Positions 1 through 7,372 are shown, counted from the stretch's first letter. The stretch: DNA of 12,906 bases from RUG100 sp034927505 (GCA_034927505.1 JAYFPY010000034.1:1-12906), one strand, 5' to 3'. A program made the numbers and translations. The notes: generated by a model from the sequence alone, not told the origin.

Positions 1-516
1 TATTTTGTCAAAGAGGTGTTTGGAAGCAAATTTTGCAAATACGTCTGCCATGCCCGGTTCAACTCCGGATCCTACGATAGCCATGTTTCCGGCTTTTTCC
101 CATTCAGCATGCTTTCCGAACTGGTAATCTCCCAGCTTTTCATATGACAGTTCTTTCTGTCCGACCTGGGCTTCATCCGGTTTTGACAGCGTCATAGCGC
201 AGTCCAGGTATCCTGACTTCATTTCAAGACATGTATCGAATATGTTCTGGTTGAAATCCGGTTCAACAGCATTCATCACCCATGTGATCTCGTGTTTTTT
301 CATTATTGCTTTGATGTTTTCCGGATCTCTCGCATTAATCTTTTCTGCTACGAATCTTCCGCCTCCGCAGATGTCTTCAGCTACTGTCTTTGCTCTTGCT
401 TCATTATAGTCTGCGATAACGACTTTTTCTGCCCATTCGCCTTCTTTGCCCTGAAGCTGGATGATTTTTGCTGCGGAAGTTCCTACTCCGCCTGCTCCGA
501 TGATTAATAGTTTCAT
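1..516 (-). CDS. Saccharopine dehydrogenase-family oxidoreductase (N-terminal 172 codons; 3' end outside window)
   Basis: The 172 visible codons begin MKLLIIGAGGVGTSAAKI, a Rossmann dinucleotide-binding fold with a GxGGxG loop at residues 7-12. An acidic residue at the end of the second beta strand (VVIADYNEA) follows, then VMNAVEPDFNQNIFDTCLE and GSGVEPGMADVFAKFA, which are typical of saccharopine dehydrogenase-like proteins. These act in the cytoplasm on amino acids or polyamine precursors (lysine, saccharopine, carboxynorspermidine); the substrate cannot be told from this fragment. The start is fixed by GGAGGAATT 8 bases upstream. The gene has its own promoter and lies downstream of a membrane LuxR-type regulator on the same strand, separated from it by a terminator. 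The family call is firm; the exact reaction is unknown. Confidence 0.85.
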   Translation of the reverse strand, partial: MKLLIIGAGGVGTSAAKIIQLQGKEGEWAEKVVIADYNEARAKTVAEDICGGGRFVAEKINARDPENIKAIMKKHEITWVMNAVEPDFNQNIFDTCLEMKSGYLDCAMTLSKPDEAQVGQKELSYEKLGDYQFGKHAEWEKAGNMAIVGSGVEPGMADVFAKFASKHLFDKI

Positions 517-565
517 AAAATAATTCCTCCAAAATGATATATGATTTGTTGTGTTTGATGGGCAA

Positions 566-594
566 AGTATATCGTTTTCGGAGTTATCTGACAA
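566..594 (-). promoter_or_regulatory. SigA-type promoter of the saccharopine dehydrogenase-family gene
   Basis: Read on the minus strand, TTGTCA (589-594) and TATACT (566-571) each match the consensus at 5 of 6 positions and are separated by exactly 17 bp. Transcription would start near 559, giving a leader of about 43 nt that includes the ribosome-binding site. Seen in sequence; activity is inferred. Confidence 0.7.
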
Positions 595-604
595 TGACCC
601 TGCA

Positions 605-626
605 GGGCCAAATGGCACAATGGCCC
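605..626. promoter_or_regulatory. Inverted repeat GGGCCA-N10-TGGCCC, candidate activator site
   Basis: GGGCCA (605-610) and TGGCCC (621-626) are perfect inverted arms with a 10-nt spacer. The spacer and right arm also carry AATGGC twice, 9 bp apart. The centre lies about 56 bp upstream of the predicted transcription start, where an activator would bind. The nearest regulator is the membrane LuxR-type gene just upstream, so it is a candidate ligand for this site; that link is inference. Confidence 0.4.
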
Positions 627-640
627 ATGTGGGTAATACT

Positions 641-667
641 AAAAAACAGCCCTTTTGGACTGTTTTA
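641..667 (-). terminator. Intrinsic terminator of the luxR-type gene
   Basis: On the minus strand, AACAGTCC and GGGCTGTT form an 8-bp stem with one G-U pair around an AAAA loop, followed by a run of six T. It sits about 70 bp after the stop codon of the LuxR-type regulator. Confidence 0.75.
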
Positions 668-733
668 GCGCCTGCTCTTGGCAAAGCCCGGCATGCATGG
701 CATCTGTGATATGCAGAGTGTGTTCCGCGCCGG

Positions 734-1720
734 TCAGTTGCTGCTGATCAGATGGATTAGCTCGACCCGGGTCGAGACATCCAGCTTTTCAAATATATTA
801 TGCATGTGCCGCTTGACTGTGTTCCTGGATATGAACAACTCTTCGGCTATCTCCGGATTGGTCATCCCCCCATAAGCCAGGATCATGACCTCCCGTTCTC
901 TCTCTGTGAGCCGATGCTGCTGCGCCGCATGATCCAGTCTTTCTTCCTCAGTCATGTGCTCTTTTTCTTTTACGCTTTCCCGAGTGGTATACAGAGGCGA
1001 AAAATCTTTTTTGTAAATGTTGATGACAGAATAAAGATTTATCACAAGCAGGGCGATCGCCGTGATCCCATACAGCTTCGAACATATGAGAGTCAGCTCT
1101 ACAGCATGGAGGAATACAGCCACAACAATTATGTTGTTCCAAAGATTGTTGAAATTCACCAGTATGCTCACCGTCATCAGATACTTGCGGCTGGCCGGTT
1201 CCATCAGTTCTCTGAATCCGTACCTGACGAAGACTGCAGTAAATACTATGACCGATACGCCCAGCACAACTTCGCCCAGTATTACAATGACCTCTCCCGC
1301 AGGGAATTTTGCTCTGTACATGCCGTCCAGCAGGAAAATATACGTAAAAGCCGAAAGGGCCATCAGTACTGCGAATACCGGCGTCAGCGCCTTTCGCCAT
1401 TTGGCCATGATTTCCGCCTTTGACGGTGCGATGGCATCCACCAGTTTTACCCAGGTCAGCCCCATTACATAGAACTGTATGGAATCCAGCCCTCTCATTA
1501 CCGCATTGGCTTCGAATTCTCCCAGCACCAGTTCCCGATAATACGTAAAGAAGTAATATATCCCGACAAAAAGAGTAGCCAGAACAAAATTTCTGGTTGC
1601 TTTCATCAGCTTTGTATTTCCCGCATCGCTGTGTTTCATCCCGATCACAATGAACGTCACAGCCTGCAGCCCCGCAAAGCATGAGATTATATACAACAGT
1701 ACCAAAGCGTTTGAGAACAT
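734..1720 (-). CDS. Membrane-bound LuxR-type transcriptional regulator (7 TM + C-terminal HTH)
   Basis: A 328-residue protein. The first ~225 residues hold about seven hydrophobic segments (for example LVLLYIISCFAGLQAVTFIV, FVLATLFVGIYYFFTYY and YGITAIALLVINLYSVINIY). A short charged linker follows, then a C-terminal LuxR/GerE helix-turn-helix beginning LTEREREVMILAYGG, with the recognition helix in ISRNTVKRHMHNIFEKL. This architecture implies a membrane sensor that binds DNA directly without a separate kinase. An in-frame ATG at 1759 lies inside the preceding terminator. The chosen start at 1720 has GGAGGAATTCT immediately before it. No clear promoter is visible between that terminator and the start. 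Its terminator and the neighbouring promoter suggest it is a separate unit that may regulate the downstream dehydrogenase. The signal it senses is unknown. Confidence 0.85.
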   Translation of the reverse strand: MFSNALVLLYIISCFAGLQAVTFIVIGMKHSDAGNTKLMKATRNFVLATLFVGIYYFFTYYRELVLGEFEANAVMRGLDSIQFYVMGLTWVKLVDAIAPSKAEIMAKWRKALTPVFAVLMALSAFTYIFLLDGMYRAKFPAGEVIVILGEVVLGVSVIVFTAVFVRYGFRELMEPASRKYLMTVSILVNFNNLWNNIIVVAVFLHAVELTLICSKLYGITAIALLVINLYSVINIYKKDFSPLYTTRESVKEKEHMTEEERLDHAAQQHRLTEREREVMILAYGGMTNPEIAEELFISRNTVKRHMHNIFEKLDVSTRVELIHLISSN

Positions 1721-1750
1721 AGAATTCCTCCGATCCCTGCTCAATAACCA

Positions 1751-1776
1751 TAAAAACACCGCTCAATGAGCGGTGT
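1751..1776 (-). terminator. Intrinsic terminator of the NlpC/P60 gene
   Basis: A perfect 9-bp stem ACACCGCTC / GAGCGGTGT with a 3-nt loop, followed on the minus strand by TTTTTA. It starts about 18 bp after the NlpC/P60 stop codon and argues against the upstream alternative start of the LuxR-type gene. Confidence 0.85.
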
Positions 1777-1794
1777 CATCATCTTCTTTATCAA

Positions 1795-2862
1795 CTACAT
1801 ATTCGGCAGTCGCACGATGTCTACGACTTTGCTCTGTCCGCCTGACCATGCTGTGTTTGTGATGGCAACGCCAACGCTTGGGTTGGTCGCATGTATCAGC
1901 TTGTTGCCTCCATAGTAGAAAGCTACATGAGTGATATTGCTCTTGCTGCCGGAGCTGGATATGAATACGATATCTCCCGGCTGAGCATTTTTATAACTGC
2001 GTCCTATGCTGTATTTCTTTGTCTGGTTCCACTCGCTCTGAGCAGTAGACCTTTTGATTTTCTTTCCGCTGACCTTTGCCTTGTTGTTGACATAAGCCAC
2101 ATATCCGCTGCAGTCGAAGGATCTTGGGCCCGCCGCTCCGGATACATATGCGCATCCGACCTTGCTCTTTGCCACTTTCATGACTTTGTATGCGTTGGTC
2201 TTCTTGAATCCTTTTGTCTTCCATGTCAGTTTCTTCGGCGTAGCCAGAGTCTTTGCTGCTGAATCAGTGCTGGTCTTTATTGACTGATCCGTCCTCATAG
2301 CTCTTACGATATATGTGTACTTCTTTCCTGATGCCAGTTTCTTGTTTGTATATGAAGTCTTTTTTGTAGTTTTGATCTTTGAATATTTTTTGCTCTTGCT
2401 GTTGTATTTGTATACTCTGTATGACTGAGCTCCCGGCACTCTGTTCCATGTAACTTTGATACTGTTGCTCGAAGAAGCCGTTCCCGACACGATCGTTGTC
2501 CTCAGTGTCGGCGTTGCTGATGCTGTTGCCTCCGCTGCAGAATTCGCAGCCTTTACCTTGAACTTCATTGCCTTTCCGGTGGTCAGTTTTGTAAGTATAT
2601 ATTCTGTCGTCGCCTCGTCTGAGATCTGAGCTGCCTGGGTCCAGGTGCTGCCGTTCTCGGACATGTATATCACGTATCCGCCGGCATTATCTATTCGATC
2701 CCATGTCAGTTTTACTGCATCATAGTTGACCGAACCTGCTGTCATCTCAATATTTGTATTTGTACTTGAACTAGTATCTGCAGCCATCGCCATCGATGGT
2801 ACCGACAGGCACGTTGCTGCCATAATTGCTACTAAGGTAAGTATAATGGTTTTGCGTTTCAT
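1795..2862 (-). CDS. Secreted NlpC/P60 cell-wall hydrolase with two FN3-like domains
   Basis: A 355-residue exported protein. Residues 1-27 are a Sec signal peptide (KRK, a hydrophobic core, then AMAADT as a likely signal-peptidase I site). Two fibronectin type III-like domains follow at about 38-115 and 120-206; both have the VxLTWDRIDNAGGYVIY / IKVTWNRVPGAQSYRVY pattern. The C-terminal NlpC/P60 domain (about 223-355) has the cysteine peptidase residues Cys251 (RSFDCSGYVAY), His312 (NITHVAFYYG) and His324 (KLIHATNP). Such enzymes usually cut D-iGlu-mDAP or related bonds in peptidoglycan stem peptides outside the cell; the FN3 modules probably act as spacers. The mature protein is rich in Lys, Ser and Thr. 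AGAGAGGG precedes the start. It is flanked by terminators, so it is probably monocistronic. Confidence 0.9.
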   Translation of the reverse strand: MKRKTIILTLVAIMAATCLSVPSMAMAADTSSSTNTNIEMTAGSVNYDAVKLTWDRIDNAGGYVIYMSENGSTWTQAAQISDEATTEYILTKLTTGKAMKFKVKAANSAAEATASATPTLRTTIVSGTASSSNSIKVTWNRVPGAQSYRVYKYNSKSKKYSKIKTTKKTSYTNKKLASGKKYTYIVRAMRTDQSIKTSTDSAAKTLATPKKLTWKTKGFKKTNAYKVMKVAKSKVGCAYVSGAAGPRSFDCSGYVAYVNNKAKVSGKKIKRSTAQSEWNQTKKYSIGRSYKNAQPGDIVFISSSGSKSNITHVAFYYGGNKLIHATNPSVGVAITNTAWSGGQSKVVDIVRLPNM

Positions 2863-2950
2863 AGATCCCTCTCTGATATAAGTTCTACACTATACTTCCT
2901 TCTGTTTTGAATCACACATTTTTAACACGCTGTCAGATTACCATTTATAC

Positions 2951-2978
2951 ATTATATCGGTCAATTAAAAAAGAGCAA
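2951..2978 (-). promoter_or_regulatory. Candidate promoter of the NlpC/P60 gene
   Basis: On the minus strand, a perfect TATAAT (2951-2956) lies 16 bp after TTGCTC (2973-2978), a weak -35 match. The -35 falls inside the descending stem of the upstream terminator, so the two elements would share DNA. The predicted leader is about 80 nt. Confidence 0.45.
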
Positions 2979-3005
2979 TGTTCACATAACTTTCACATTA
3001 CTCTT
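2965..3005 (-). terminator. Intrinsic terminator after tagO
   Basis: On the minus strand, AAGAGTAATGT (2995-3005) pairs with ACATTGCTCTT (2971-2981) over 11 bp, including one G-U pair, around a 13-nt loop. A run of six T follows. It lies 25 bp after the tagO stop codon and ends the operon. Confidence 0.8.
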
Positions 3006-3029
3006 CGTTTTTCGTACTAGTTTGCGGTT

Positions 3030-4133
3030 CTATTCTTTTTTGGCTTTTCCCTCAGAATCCACATTTTTCAACCTAGGACTGCGCCTATGAGGGTCTGTCA
3101 GAATAATGTAAAGATACAATACTGCTATGACGATCAGCCCGAATGTTTCTTTGTAAAGATTCCTTGCTACCATGATGGCCGCCATGCTCATGATGCCGCA
3201 GACACCGTACATACACAGCACAGTCCTCCTTTGTCCCATGCCGGTCTGCATCAGCCTGTGATGGATGTGCCCTTTGTCGGCTTCCATGATCGGCTTGTGG
3301 TTCACCATTCTTCTGATTATGGCAAAGAATGTGTCGAAGAGAGGAAGCGACAGCACCAGCGACGGCACTATGACCGCAACTACTGTGGTGCTCTTTACCG
3401 GCTGCAGCAGCGCAAGAGCAGCTATCATGAACCCGAGGAAGAGAGAGCCGCCATCCCCCATGAAAGTCTTTGCAGGATAGAAATTGAAGGGCAGGAAGCC
3501 AAAGCATCCTCCCGCAATAGCCAGCAGCGGGATGCATGATGAGTAGTATCCGAATATATAAGCCACGTAAGCGATGCAAAGAGATGCTATTGCAACTATC
3601 CCCGCAGCAAGGCCGTCCAGACCGTCCACCAGATTTATGGTATTCGTGATCCCAACGATCCAGGCTATCGTTATCAGATAGCAGACGATCCCGGTAAATG
3701 TCGTTGCCCCGATAAAATTGTCAATGAACGATAATTTGATGCCGAAAAAATATACGACAGTCGCAACTATTACCTGACCGCCCAATTTTACCGCCGGCTT
3801 CAGATTTATGTAATCGTCCAGAGTCCCCAGGAGGTACATCAGCGCGCCGCTGATGACGATCCCGTATATCTTCATCCTTGTGATATCGAATTTTTTCGGG
3901 TCTGCATCACAAAATCCCAGCCCTACTGCGATCAGTATAGCTACGGTTACTCCAATGAATATAGCCATGCCGCCGATCCGGGGCACCGGTCTTGTATGCA
4001 TTCTTCTATTGTCTTTTGGTATATCCATTGCGCCTGTCTTATGGGCTATTTTTATGGCCACCGGCGTAAACGCCGCAGTCACTGCCACTGCGCACAAGAA
4101 TATTGCCCAGAAATTTATTGCTGTTAGATCCAT
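3030..4133 (-). CDS. tagO: TagO/WecA-type undecaprenyl-phosphate N-acetylhexosaminyl-1-phosphate transferase
   Basis: A 367-residue integral membrane protein of the MraY/WecA family with about ten hydrophobic segments. Family motifs appear in order: RIGGMAIF (52-59), the Mg-binding Asp pair in LGTLDDYINL (106-107), NLVDGLDGLAAG (167-178), FMGDGGSLFLGF (224-235) and ADKGHIHHRLM (285-295). The HIHH motif marks the GlcNAc-1-phosphate (WecA/TagO) branch rather than MraY. Members transfer GlcNAc-1-P from UDP-GlcNAc to undecaprenyl phosphate on the inner face of the membrane, starting teichoic acid or other wall polysaccharide synthesis. AGGAGA precedes the start. The gene begins 8 bp after xerD, so the two are probably translationally coupled. 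Sugar specificity is inferred from motifs only. Confidence 0.88.
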   Translation of the reverse strand: MDLTAINFWAIFLCAVAVTAAFTPVAIKIAHKTGAMDIPKDNRRMHTRPVPRIGGMAIFIGVTVAILIAVGLGFCDADPKKFDITRMKIYGIVISGALMYLLGTLDDYINLKPAVKLGGQVIVATVVYFFGIKLSFIDNFIGATTFTGIVCYLITIAWIVGITNTINLVDGLDGLAAGIVAIASLCIAYVAYIFGYYSSCIPLLAIAGGCFGFLPFNFYPAKTFMGDGGSLFLGFMIAALALLQPVKSTTVVAVIVPSLVLSLPLFDTFFAIIRRMVNHKPIMEADKGHIHHRLMQTGMGQRRTVLCMYGVCGIMSMAAIMVARNLYKETFGLIVIAVLYLYIILTDPHRRSPRLKNVDSEGKAKKE

Positions 4134-4141
4134 TTAGTCTC

Positions 4142-5023
4142 CTATGCTCTCGGGTGAGTGTTATCGTATACATCCTTGATGCGGTTCTTTGCGACAGAGA
4201 GATATACCTGCGTCGCAGTAAGGTCTTCATGTCCCAGCAGTTCCTGCAGAGATTTCAGATCCGCTCCGTTCTGCACCATATGTACGGCAAAGGATATCCT
4301 CAGAAGGTGAGGCGTCATCTTTTTTTCGATCCCCGCCTTCTTTCCGTATTCCTTCAGTATTTTCCACAGACCCTGACGGGTCATCCTGCTGCCGTAATAG
4401 TTTACAAACAAGGCCTTTTCGTCTTCATTGTTCGCTGTCAGTTTCTTCCTTGCGTCATATATATATGTTTCCATAGCCGCTTTGGCCGGTCTGCCCACAG
4501 GTATTATCCTGGCTTTTCCGGACTCGCCTGTGCATGTGAAAAAGCCGATGCGCAGATTCACATCCGCCAGGTCGGCGGCGATGACTTCATTTACCCGGAT
4601 GCCGGTTGCATACAGCAGCTCCATAAGAGCCCTGTCCCTCTTGCCCCGGTCAGATCCGTCGGGGGTCTCCAGCAGTTTCTCCACCTCTGCGATGGAAAGA
4701 TACTCCAGTTCCTTCTTTTCCACCTTCGGCGGTTTAATATCTAAAGTCGGATCGTCCTTGATCCTGCCCGCGCGTCCCATGTACTTGAAAAAAGCTCTGA
4801 CCGACGCCAGCTTTCTGTTGATCGTAGAAGCCGATTTGCCTTCGTCTTTCTGTTTGAACAGATAAGCAATGACCTCCGTATTCGATGTATCGGCGGGATC
4901 GCCTATGCCCTTGCTTTTTATAAAGTCAAAAAAATCCAAAACATCACGTTTGTATGCTTCCTGCGTGTTTTGGGACATCTTTCTTTCCTTATTTAGATAC
5001 AATAAAAAATCTTCCGAATACAT
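4142..5023 (-). CDS. xerD: Tyrosine recombinase of the XerC/XerD type
   Basis: A 293-residue protein of typical Xer length. The N-terminal SAM-like core-binding domain covers about 1-85 (MSQNTQEAYKRDVLDFFDF). The catalytic domain has Arg143 (YATGIRVNEV), Lys170 (GESGKARIIPVG), His239 and Arg242 (PHLLR), His265 (ELLGH) and the nucleophile Tyr274 (TATQVYLSV), so all catalytic positions are present. Xer proteins resolve chromosome dimers at dif with FtsK. The usual LRHSFATHLL stretch reads LRISFAVHMV here. The upstream neighbour is nudF, an association also known around xerD (ripX) in Bacillus, which supports XerD over XerC; spoIIM and fur, found between them there, are absent. It has its own promoter, and GAAGGGG lies about 8 bases before the start. 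It is unlikely to be a phage integrase given the size and context. Confidence 0.82.
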   Translation of the reverse strand: MYSEDFLLYLNKERKMSQNTQEAYKRDVLDFFDFIKSKGIGDPADTSNTEVIAYLFKQKDEGKSASTINRKLASVRAFFKYMGRAGRIKDDPTLDIKPPKVEKKELEYLSIAEVEKLLETPDGSDRGKRDRALMELLYATGIRVNEVIAADLADVNLRIGFFTCTGESGKARIIPVGRPAKAAMETYIYDARKKLTANNEDEKALFVNYYGSRMTRQGLWKILKEYGKKAGIEKKMTPHLLRISFAVHMVQNGADLKSLQELLGHEDLTATQVYLSVAKNRIKDVYDNTHPRA

Positions 5024-5047
5024 TTTCTTTTCCCCTTCCCGATAAGT

Positions 5048-5087
5048 GTAGTATTTTTAGTATACTACCCGTCAGGTCGGTTTACAA
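5048..5087 (-). promoter_or_regulatory. Promoter of xerD-tagO with a palindrome over the -10 box
   Basis: On the minus strand, TTGTAA (5082-5087), a 17-bp spacer and TATACT (5059-5064). An inverted repeat, GTAGTAT (5048-5054) and ATACTAC (5062-5068), overlaps the -10 box, so a bound repressor could block it. No poly-T run follows, so it is not a terminator, and read-through from the nudF operon remains possible. Confidence 0.55.
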
Positions 5088-5093
5088 TAATTT

Positions 5094-5630
5094 TCACTTC
5101 TTTTCCATATATATTTTTGCCATAAAAATGGCTACCGCCGTCTTGGCGTCTCTGATCTTACCCGATGCTGCCATCCGGTAAGCTTCATCAAAATCGTATT
5201 CAACGATATCGATGGCTTCGTTCTCATCGAAGTCCGTTTCTCCCGGTGTCAGGCCGGTGGCCAGGTAGATGTACAACTGTTCCGTGGTGTACCCGACAGA
5301 AGGTTCGATGACAGTCATCAGCTTGATATCCTTAGCCGAATACCCGGTCTCTTCCTTCAGTTCTCTTTCGACTGTGACGCCCGGATCTTCGCCGTCTTCG
5401 ATCTTTCCAGCCGGTGCTTCCAGCACTACCCGCTCAACAGGCTTTCTGAACTGTTTGACCAGCACGATCCTTCCGTCATCGGTGATCGCCGCCGCCACAG
5501 CACCGCCATTGTGCTCGATGATCTCTCTGTATGATGTCCCGTTTTTGACAGTGACCTTGTCTCTTCTCAGATTCAGTATACTGCCTTCATAAATCATTTC
5601 ACTGTCCAGTGTTTTTTCTTTGAATATCAT
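5094..5630 (-). CDS. nudF: Nudix hydrolase, probable ADP-ribose pyrophosphatase
   Basis: A 178-residue protein with a complete Nudix box, G75-x5-E81-x7-R89-E90-x2-E93-E94-x-G96. The preceding VKQFRKPVERVVLEAPAGK and the following TTEQLYIYLATGL are typical of ADP-sugar pyrophosphatases of the NudF/YqkG group. These hydrolyse ADP-ribose to AMP and ribose 5-phosphate in the cytoplasm with Mg or Mn. The start overlaps the proC stop as ATGA, and AGGTGAT lies 7 bases upstream, so translation is coupled to proC. Its place beside xerD matches the conserved nudF-xerD neighbourhood in Bacillus. Substrate preference within Nudix enzymes is inferred. Confidence 0.87.
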   Translation of the reverse strand: MIFKEKTLDSEMIYEGSILNLRRDKVTVKNGTSYREIIEHNGGAVAAAITDDGRIVLVKQFRKPVERVVLEAPAGKIEDGEDPGVTVERELKEETGYSAKDIKLMTVIEPSVGYTTEQLYIYLATGLTPGETDFDENEAIDIVEYDFDEAYRMAASGKIRDAKTAVAIFMAKIYMEKK

Positions 5631-6427
5631 TTCGTCATCACCTTGGATTTTTCCACAGCCGCCTGAAATCCTTCTGAAACATTTTCTTCGAATCCGTTGT
5701 TGAACAAAGTATTCACCGCTTCGATAGTAGTGCCTCCCGGCGAGCAGACATTTATCCTCAGCTGCTCGGGAGTTTCATCCGAGTCCAGTACCATCTTTGC
5801 CGCTCCCAGCACAGCCTGTGCCGCAAAAGTCTTGGCTTTCTCCGGGTCCATGCCGTTCTTCACCGCCGACTTTGCCAGGGCGTCGATATACATGTACGTA
5901 TAAGCCGGGCTGCTGCCGGATACTCCGATGACGCAGTGTATCAGCTCTTCAGGCACGTCTTCCGCCTCTCCGATGCCGCGGAATATATCCAGTATGCGGG
6001 GGTAAATGTCATCGCCTACGTTGCCGTTCCTGGAAACCGACGTCATCGCCTCTCCCACCTGTGCCGGCGTGTTGGGCATTATCCTGACTACCTTCGCCTC
6101 ACTGCCCAGATATTTTTCTATAAAGCCGATGCTGATGCCCGCCGCCATGGACACAAGGATCTTTCCCTTTGAAAAATCCTCTGCCAGTTCCGGCAGGACC
6201 TGTTCATACATGTTTGGCTTTACTCCCAGTATGATCACATCACTGCCGTCGATCAGCTGTTTCATGGAATCACATGGAGTGATTTTGTATTTTTCCGCTA
6301 TTGCTTTTACCTTTGCCGGAGTCCTGTTGAAAGCCAGCAGCTCATCGCCGTTTTTCTCCGCAACAGTGCTGTATCCCTTGAGGATAGCTCCTCCCATGTT
6401 GCCCGTTCCTATAAATCCTATTTTCAT
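5627..6427 (-). CDS. proC: Pyrroline-5-carboxylate reductase
   Basis: A 266-residue cytoplasmic enzyme that reduces 1-pyrroline-5-carboxylate to proline with NAD(P)H, the last step of proline synthesis. The N-terminal Rossmann fold begins MKIGFIGTGNMGGAILKG. Conserved segments follow: NRTPAKV (34-40), VRIMPNTPAQVGEAMT (114-129), GVSGSSPAYTYMYIDALA (168-185), AAQAVLGAAKMV (202-213) and the family signature VCSPGGTTIEAV (227-238). An in-frame ATG eight codons upstream (6451) is rejected. The chosen ATG at 6427 forms the ATGA overlap with the proB stop and has GGAGAGGAC before it. The overlaps with proB and nudF on either side place it in the middle of a coupled operon. Confidence 0.95.
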   Translation of the reverse strand: MKIGFIGTGNMGGAILKGYSTVAEKNGDELLAFNRTPAKVKAIAEKYKITPCDSMKQLIDGSDVIILGVKPNMYEQVLPELAEDFSKGKILVSMAAGISIGFIEKYLGSEAKVVRIMPNTPAQVGEAMTSVSRNGNVGDDIYPRILDIFRGIGEAEDVPEELIHCVIGVSGSSPAYTYMYIDALAKSAVKNGMDPEKAKTFAAQAVLGAAKMVLDSDETPEQLRINVCSPGGTTIEAVNTLFNNGFEENVSEGFQAAVEKSKVMTK

Positions 6428-7230
6428 TTTCTGTCCTCTCCGAAGAAACATGTCCCTGTCTCTTCATCTTCCATGGCCGCTGCCATGATGTCCTTTTTTC
6501 TGCCGTTGAGCAGTATGGTCGGTATGCCGTATCCGCCGACCCGTCTTGCCGCCTCGATCTTAGTGCCGATGCCTCCGGTCCCGAAGGAACTCTTGCCTCT
6601 GACATCTATCTCCTCCAGCAGTCCGTCTATATCATAGACCTCTTCGATCAGTTCCGCATTCTTATATTTCTTCGGGTCCCTGTCGAAAACTCCGTCTATG
6701 TCGCTGAGACACACCAGTGTGTCCGCATTCCAAAGAGCCGCGGTAAGCGCCGACAGAGTATCGTTGTCTCCTATTTTTATTTCATCCACGCTGACGCTGT
6801 CGTTTTCATTTATGATCGGAAGGACCCCTTCGTCCACCAGTGTGAACAGAGTGTTCCGCACATGAAGGGTCCTCTGCTCTTCCGTCAGATCCCCTCTGGT
6901 CAGCAGCATCTGCCCCACATGTATGCCGTAATCGCTGAAATTCTCCTTGTAAGCCATCATCAGCTCCACTTGACCAATGGCGCAGAGAGCCTGCTTGTAG
7001 TTTATGTCTCCTCTTCGCGACCATTTGTTGATGGCCCCCACGCCGGCAATACCTGCTCCCGAAGATACGATTATGACCTGTTTGCCCATCTGTATAAATC
7101 CGTTGACCTGCTCTGCAATATTGTGTAAAATATCTCTGTTTATTGAACCATTTTCATTAGAAAGTACGTTGCTTCCGATTTTTACAACTATCTTCCTGCT
7201 GTTTTTTAGAATATCACTTATGGCGCTCAT
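6424..7230 (-). CDS. proB: Glutamate 5-kinase (short form, no PUA domain)
   Basis: A 268-residue amino-acid kinase that phosphorylates glutamate to gamma-glutamyl phosphate, the committed and usually feedback-inhibited step of proline synthesis. Seen are VVKIGSNVLS (15-24), VIIVSSGAGIAGVG (52-65), the substrate region PIINENDSVSVDEIKIGDNDTLSA (138-161), CLSDIDGVFDRDP (174-186) and GTGGIGTKIEAARR (217-230). It stops at the end of the kinase domain and lacks the ~100-residue C-terminal PUA domain of the E. coli type; such short forms are known in Firmicutes. AGAGGAG precedes the start. It leads the proB-proC-nudF operon, while proA is on the opposite strand about 1.4 kb away. Confidence 0.95.
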   Translation of the reverse strand: MSAISDILKNSRKIVVKIGSNVLSNENGSINRDILHNIAEQVNGFIQMGKQVIIVSSGAGIAGVGAINKWSRRGDINYKQALCAIGQVELMMAYKENFSDYGIHVGQMLLTRGDLTEEQRTLHVRNTLFTLVDEGVLPIINENDSVSVDEIKIGDNDTLSALTAALWNADTLVCLSDIDGVFDRDPKKYKNAELIEEVYDIDGLLEEIDVRGKSSFGTGGIGTKIEAARRVGGYGIPTILLNGRKKDIMAAAMEDEETGTCFFGEDRK

Positions 7231-7262
7231 TTTTTACTCCTCTTTTCGTGTCATATCGTGAT

Positions 7263-7271
7263 ATTATACCA
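7263..7271 (-). promoter_or_regulatory. Extended -10 promoter of proB-proC-nudF
   Basis: On the minus strand, TGGTATAAT is a perfect -10 box with the TGn extension; the -35 position, 17 bp upstream, reads only TTTATT. The predicted start is near 7256, giving a leader of about 26 nt. No T-box conserved core was seen in the leader. Confidence 0.65.
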
Positions 7272-7353
7272 CTTTTGGTGTGCAAAATAAATATCCATAT
7301 TTTTTCTTCAAACCCCTTGCATTTTCCGTTTTCCTATTGTACACTAAAAACGT

Positions 7354-7372
7354 GGTTATCCCCCTGATAACC
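7354..7372 (-). terminator. Hairpin with T run, possible second terminator of the small minus-strand gene
   Basis: GGTTATC and GATAACC form a perfect 7-bp stem with a 5-nt loop. On the minus strand it is followed by ACGTTTTTA. It would stop transcripts from the 47-codon gene before they reach proB. The same DNA would be the 5' hairpin of the candidate plus-strand RNA. Confidence 0.45.

Noticed and set aside
613..628. A sigma-54 promoter (TGGCAC in the spacer of the repeat)
   Set aside because: The -12 GC element is missing at the right spacing, and a good SigA promoter explains the start better.
800..1423. A 207-codon plus-strand frame
   Set aside because: It is antisense to the LuxR-type gene, has no ribosome-binding site and no recognisable domain.
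948..1766. A 272-codon open frame on the minus strand
   Set aside because: It lies in another frame of the LuxR-type gene, is rich in Cys, Gly and Arg with no membrane or domain pattern, and crosses the terminator at 1751-1776.
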